Below are positions 6,965 through 8,083 of a stretch of DNA of 8,083 bases, piece after piece; position 1 is the stretch's first letter; every line of letters starts with the position of its first letter. This DNA is from Bacillota bacterium. Its GTDB lineage: Bacteria; Bacillota_I; Bacilli_A; Acholeplasmatales; Acholeplasmataceae. The position numbers and the translations under genes were made by a program. Below the pieces are notes generated by a model. That model ran no database searches, was not told the origin of the DNA, and saw only the letters and a list, made by a program, of their open reading frames with translations. Where the stretch lies: NCBI GenBank assembly GCA_023458995.1, contig JAEWVV010000218.1, positions 1 to 8,083 of the forward strand. The letters run 5' to 3'.

Positions 6965-6970
6965 TATGAT
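6965..6970 (+). promoter_or_regulatory. possible -10 box of the exported-protein gene
   Basis: TATGAT matches the -10 consensus at five of six positions. No good -35 box lies 16-18 nt upstream. A weaker alternative is TGATACATT at 6953-6961, an extended -10-like site. Either would put the transcription start inside the inverted repeat. Confidence 0.3.
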
Positions 6971-6975
6971 AAGTT

Positions 6976-6984
6976 AGGAGGAGG
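6976..6984 (+). promoter_or_regulatory. unusually strong Shine-Dalgarno site
   Basis: AGGAGGAGG ends 6 nt before the ATG at 6991, the most complete anti-SD match in the window. It fixes the start and predicts high translation when the site is free. Confidence 0.85.
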
Positions 6985-6990
6985 TATCAC

Positions 6991-7614
6991 ATGAAAAAAA
7001 TTATTTTTGTTGTACTTTGTTTTTGTGTAGCATGTTTGTCTAGTATTTCTGTTAATGGTGAGTCCTATCAAGGCTATGAAAAGATTGAAATGAGCTCAGG
7101 GAAGCTTTTAGCTGACTATAGTGATAAAGATTACACATCATACTATAAAAAGGTTCATAAGCTTAAATTGAGCGGGTGGAGTGTTTATATTGTGAATAAG
7201 GATGTCAAAGCAACCTTTGTTTCTGAGACACTTTTTTCATACTACAATGATGGATACACGCCGATTGAGTATGAGTACAAGTTAGAGAGAAAAAGATCGA
7301 ATAAAATTGGGTTATCAGCAACTGGTTCTTTGGGTTTAAAATCTACATCAACTGTTCCTAAGTTTAAAAACAATTTAGAAAGTGCGATTAAGTTATCTTC
7401 TGAGTATTCTGAGAGCAGTGAAGAAAAAGAAACGTATAATCTTAAGTTTTTAGTTGATCCAGGCACGCAAGTCGATCTTTATCTTTATGGAGAAGGTAAA
7501 GTAACAAATGGTGTAGCAGCGAGATACTCATTATTTATTCGCGTTGATAAGGGCGGTTTCGAAGTATTTGTTGTTACCACTGAGTATCAGCGCTTGGAGA
7601 AGAAGAAAATATGA
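6991..7614 (+). CDS. exported protein of unknown function with N-terminal signal peptide
   Basis: I do not recognise this 207-residue protein. It has a typical signal peptide: Lys2-Lys3, a hydrophobic core from Ile4 to about Leu16, then a polar stretch with a V-N-G signal peptidase I site, predicting cleavage before Glu24. A CVAC at 12-15 faintly resembles a lipobox but has Cys at -3 and a short core, so lipoprotein is less likely. No cysteine remains in the mature part, which looks mainly beta: alternating strands at about 61-99, a Gly/Ser/Thr-rich stretch at 106-122, a possible helix at 125-137, a Ser/Glu-rich stretch (136-147), then strands around a PGTQVDLYLYGEGKV segment (157-171) and a C-terminal GGFEVFVVTTEYQRLEK (188-204). 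The mature protein is rich in Lys, Ser and Tyr. The next gene overlaps it by ATGA, so the two products probably act together outside the membrane. Confidence 0.82.
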   Translation: MKKIIFVVLCFCVACLSSISVNGESYQGYEKIEMSSGKLLADYSDKDYTSYYKKVHKLKLSGWSVYIVNKDVKATFVSETLFSYYNDGYTPIEYEYKLERKRSNKIGLSATGSLGLKSTSTVPKFKNNLESAIKLSSEYSESSEEKETYNLKFLVDPGTQVDLYLYGEGKVTNGVAARYSLFIRVDKGGFEVFVVTTEYQRLEKKKI

Positions 7615-8083
7615 AGCGTATTCTTTTCTATGTTTCAGTTGTTATACTAGCTATCGTGATGGGTTTTATTTTATCTCGAATAAAACCCAAAAAAGTAGTG
7701 AAGTTAGTAACCATTGATACGGAATATAGTTTTTTAATGGGAGATGGAGAACTTGCAAATGTACTATACTATGTAAATGATGATGCTCATGAATTAACCG
7801 ATATCAATGCATTCGCAAGAATTGTATTAGAAGATCATTTAAGTTTATCGAAAGTAGAATTGACACTCTATGATTTAGAAGTGGGACATGAGGAGGTCTA
7901 TTTAGGGGAAACATTCAAAAGAATTATTCTAACGTTTATGGTACCTAAACTCACCGAGGATTGGATTTTCGATGATGCATACTTAAAAGTAGAGACAAAG
8001 ATGCAAGAAAGTTATGAGATGCGTCTAGGACGTGTATCGTTTTTTCAAAGGTCTTTTAACGATTTATCCTACAATTGGCAGAG
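7611..8083 (+). CDS. membrane-anchored protein of unknown function, 3' end outside the window
   Basis: The frame stays open from the ATG at 7611 to the window edge, giving 157 residues of an incomplete protein. The start overlaps the preceding stop as ATGA; GGAG at 7596-7599 is a distant ribosome binding site, so translational coupling is likely. Residues 4-22 form one hydrophobic helix bounded by Lys2-Arg3 and by a basic cluster (Arg23, Lys25, Lys27, Lys28, Lys31). The rest is soluble, acidic and beta-prone, with an FDDAYLKVE segment at 120-128. The simplest topology is a signal anchor with the large part outside, but the basic cluster after the helix is against the positive-inside rule and leaves the orientation open. 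I recognise no family. The missing C-terminus and next genes would be most informative. Confidence 0.72.
   Translation, partial: MKRILFYVSVVILAIVMGFILSRIKPKKVVKLVTIDTEYSFLMGDGELANVLYYVNDDAHELTDINAFARIVLEDHLSLSKVELTLYDLEVGHEEVYLGETFKRIILTFMVPKLTEDWIFDDAYLKVETKMQESYEMRLGRVSFFQRSFNDLSYNWQ

Larger units (their letters stand above)
6952..6990 (+). promoter_or_regulatory. inverted repeat around the Shine-Dalgarno site of the exported-protein gene
   Basis: GTGATAC (6952-6958) is exactly complementary to GTATCAC (6984-6990), which abuts the start codon. After a one-base bulge (A6959), TTCC (6960-6963) can also pair with GGAG (6980-6983), making 11 pairs around a 16-nt loop. In RNA starting upstream this would hide the second half of the Shine-Dalgarno sequence. 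In DNA it could be an operator spanning the probable promoter. Confidence 0.5.

Noticed and set aside
7024..7035. Lipobox-like CVAC in the signal peptide of the exported protein
   Set aside because: The -3 position is Cys instead of Leu/Val/Ile and the hydrophobic core before it is only about ten residues. A V-N-G signal peptidase I site further on fits better, though a lipoprotein is not excluded.
6240..7466. Minus-strand open frames at 6240-6440, 6883-7071 and 7242-7466
   Set aside because: They are opposite pepP or the exported-protein gene; the middle one crosses the pepP terminator. None has family-like sequence.
1..8083. CRISPR arrays, tRNA or rRNA genes, insertion sequences and long direct repeats
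   Set aside because: Nothing of this kind was found on reading both strands; gaps between genes are all about 110 nt or shorter and are accounted for by terminators, promoters and leaders.

Overview
The window is a compact, AT-rich stretch with every gene on the + strand, short gaps, purine-rich ribosome binding sites and factor-independent terminators. This points to a low-GC Firmicute or Mollicute relative. Standard stop usage (TGA ends two of the genes, tryptophan is TGG) argues against Mycoplasma or Spiroplasma. An Acholeplasma-like Mollicute with the standard code fits best, but that placement is inference.

Left block (1-2288): the 3' part of trmB (tRNA m7G46 methyltransferase) overlaps an M42-family metallo-aminopeptidase gene by 20 nt. 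That gene overlaps an aldo/keto reductase gene by an ATGA junction. The three read as one transcription unit, closed by a clear terminator.

Middle block (2298-3933): a good sigma-70-type promoter (TTGAAT, 17 nt, TATAAT) drives a two-gene unit. It encodes the substrate-binding membrane subunit of an ECF vitamin transporter, probably for pantothenate, and a type III pantothenate kinase (CoaX). Together they would import and phosphorylate vitamin B5, the first committed step to coenzyme A. A near-perfect 20-bp palindrome sits between promoter and start codon and overlaps the Shine-Dalgarno sequence. The unit ends in a terminator whose stem begins inside coaX.

Second middle block (3933-6938): an extended -10 promoter directly after that terminator drives a PgcA-type phosphoglucomutase/phosphomannomutase gene and, 13 nt later, a PepP-like Xaa-Pro aminopeptidase gene. 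A strong 9-bp hairpin terminator follows.

Right block (6952-8083): two genes I cannot assign to a family. One encodes a 207-residue exported protein and overlaps by ATGA the start of a gene for an N-terminally membrane-anchored protein, which runs off the window. An inverted repeat occupies the leader of the first gene and would bury its Shine-Dalgarno sequence in read-through RNA. The left three blocks are ordinary housekeeping; the right block is the accessory-looking, least explained part.
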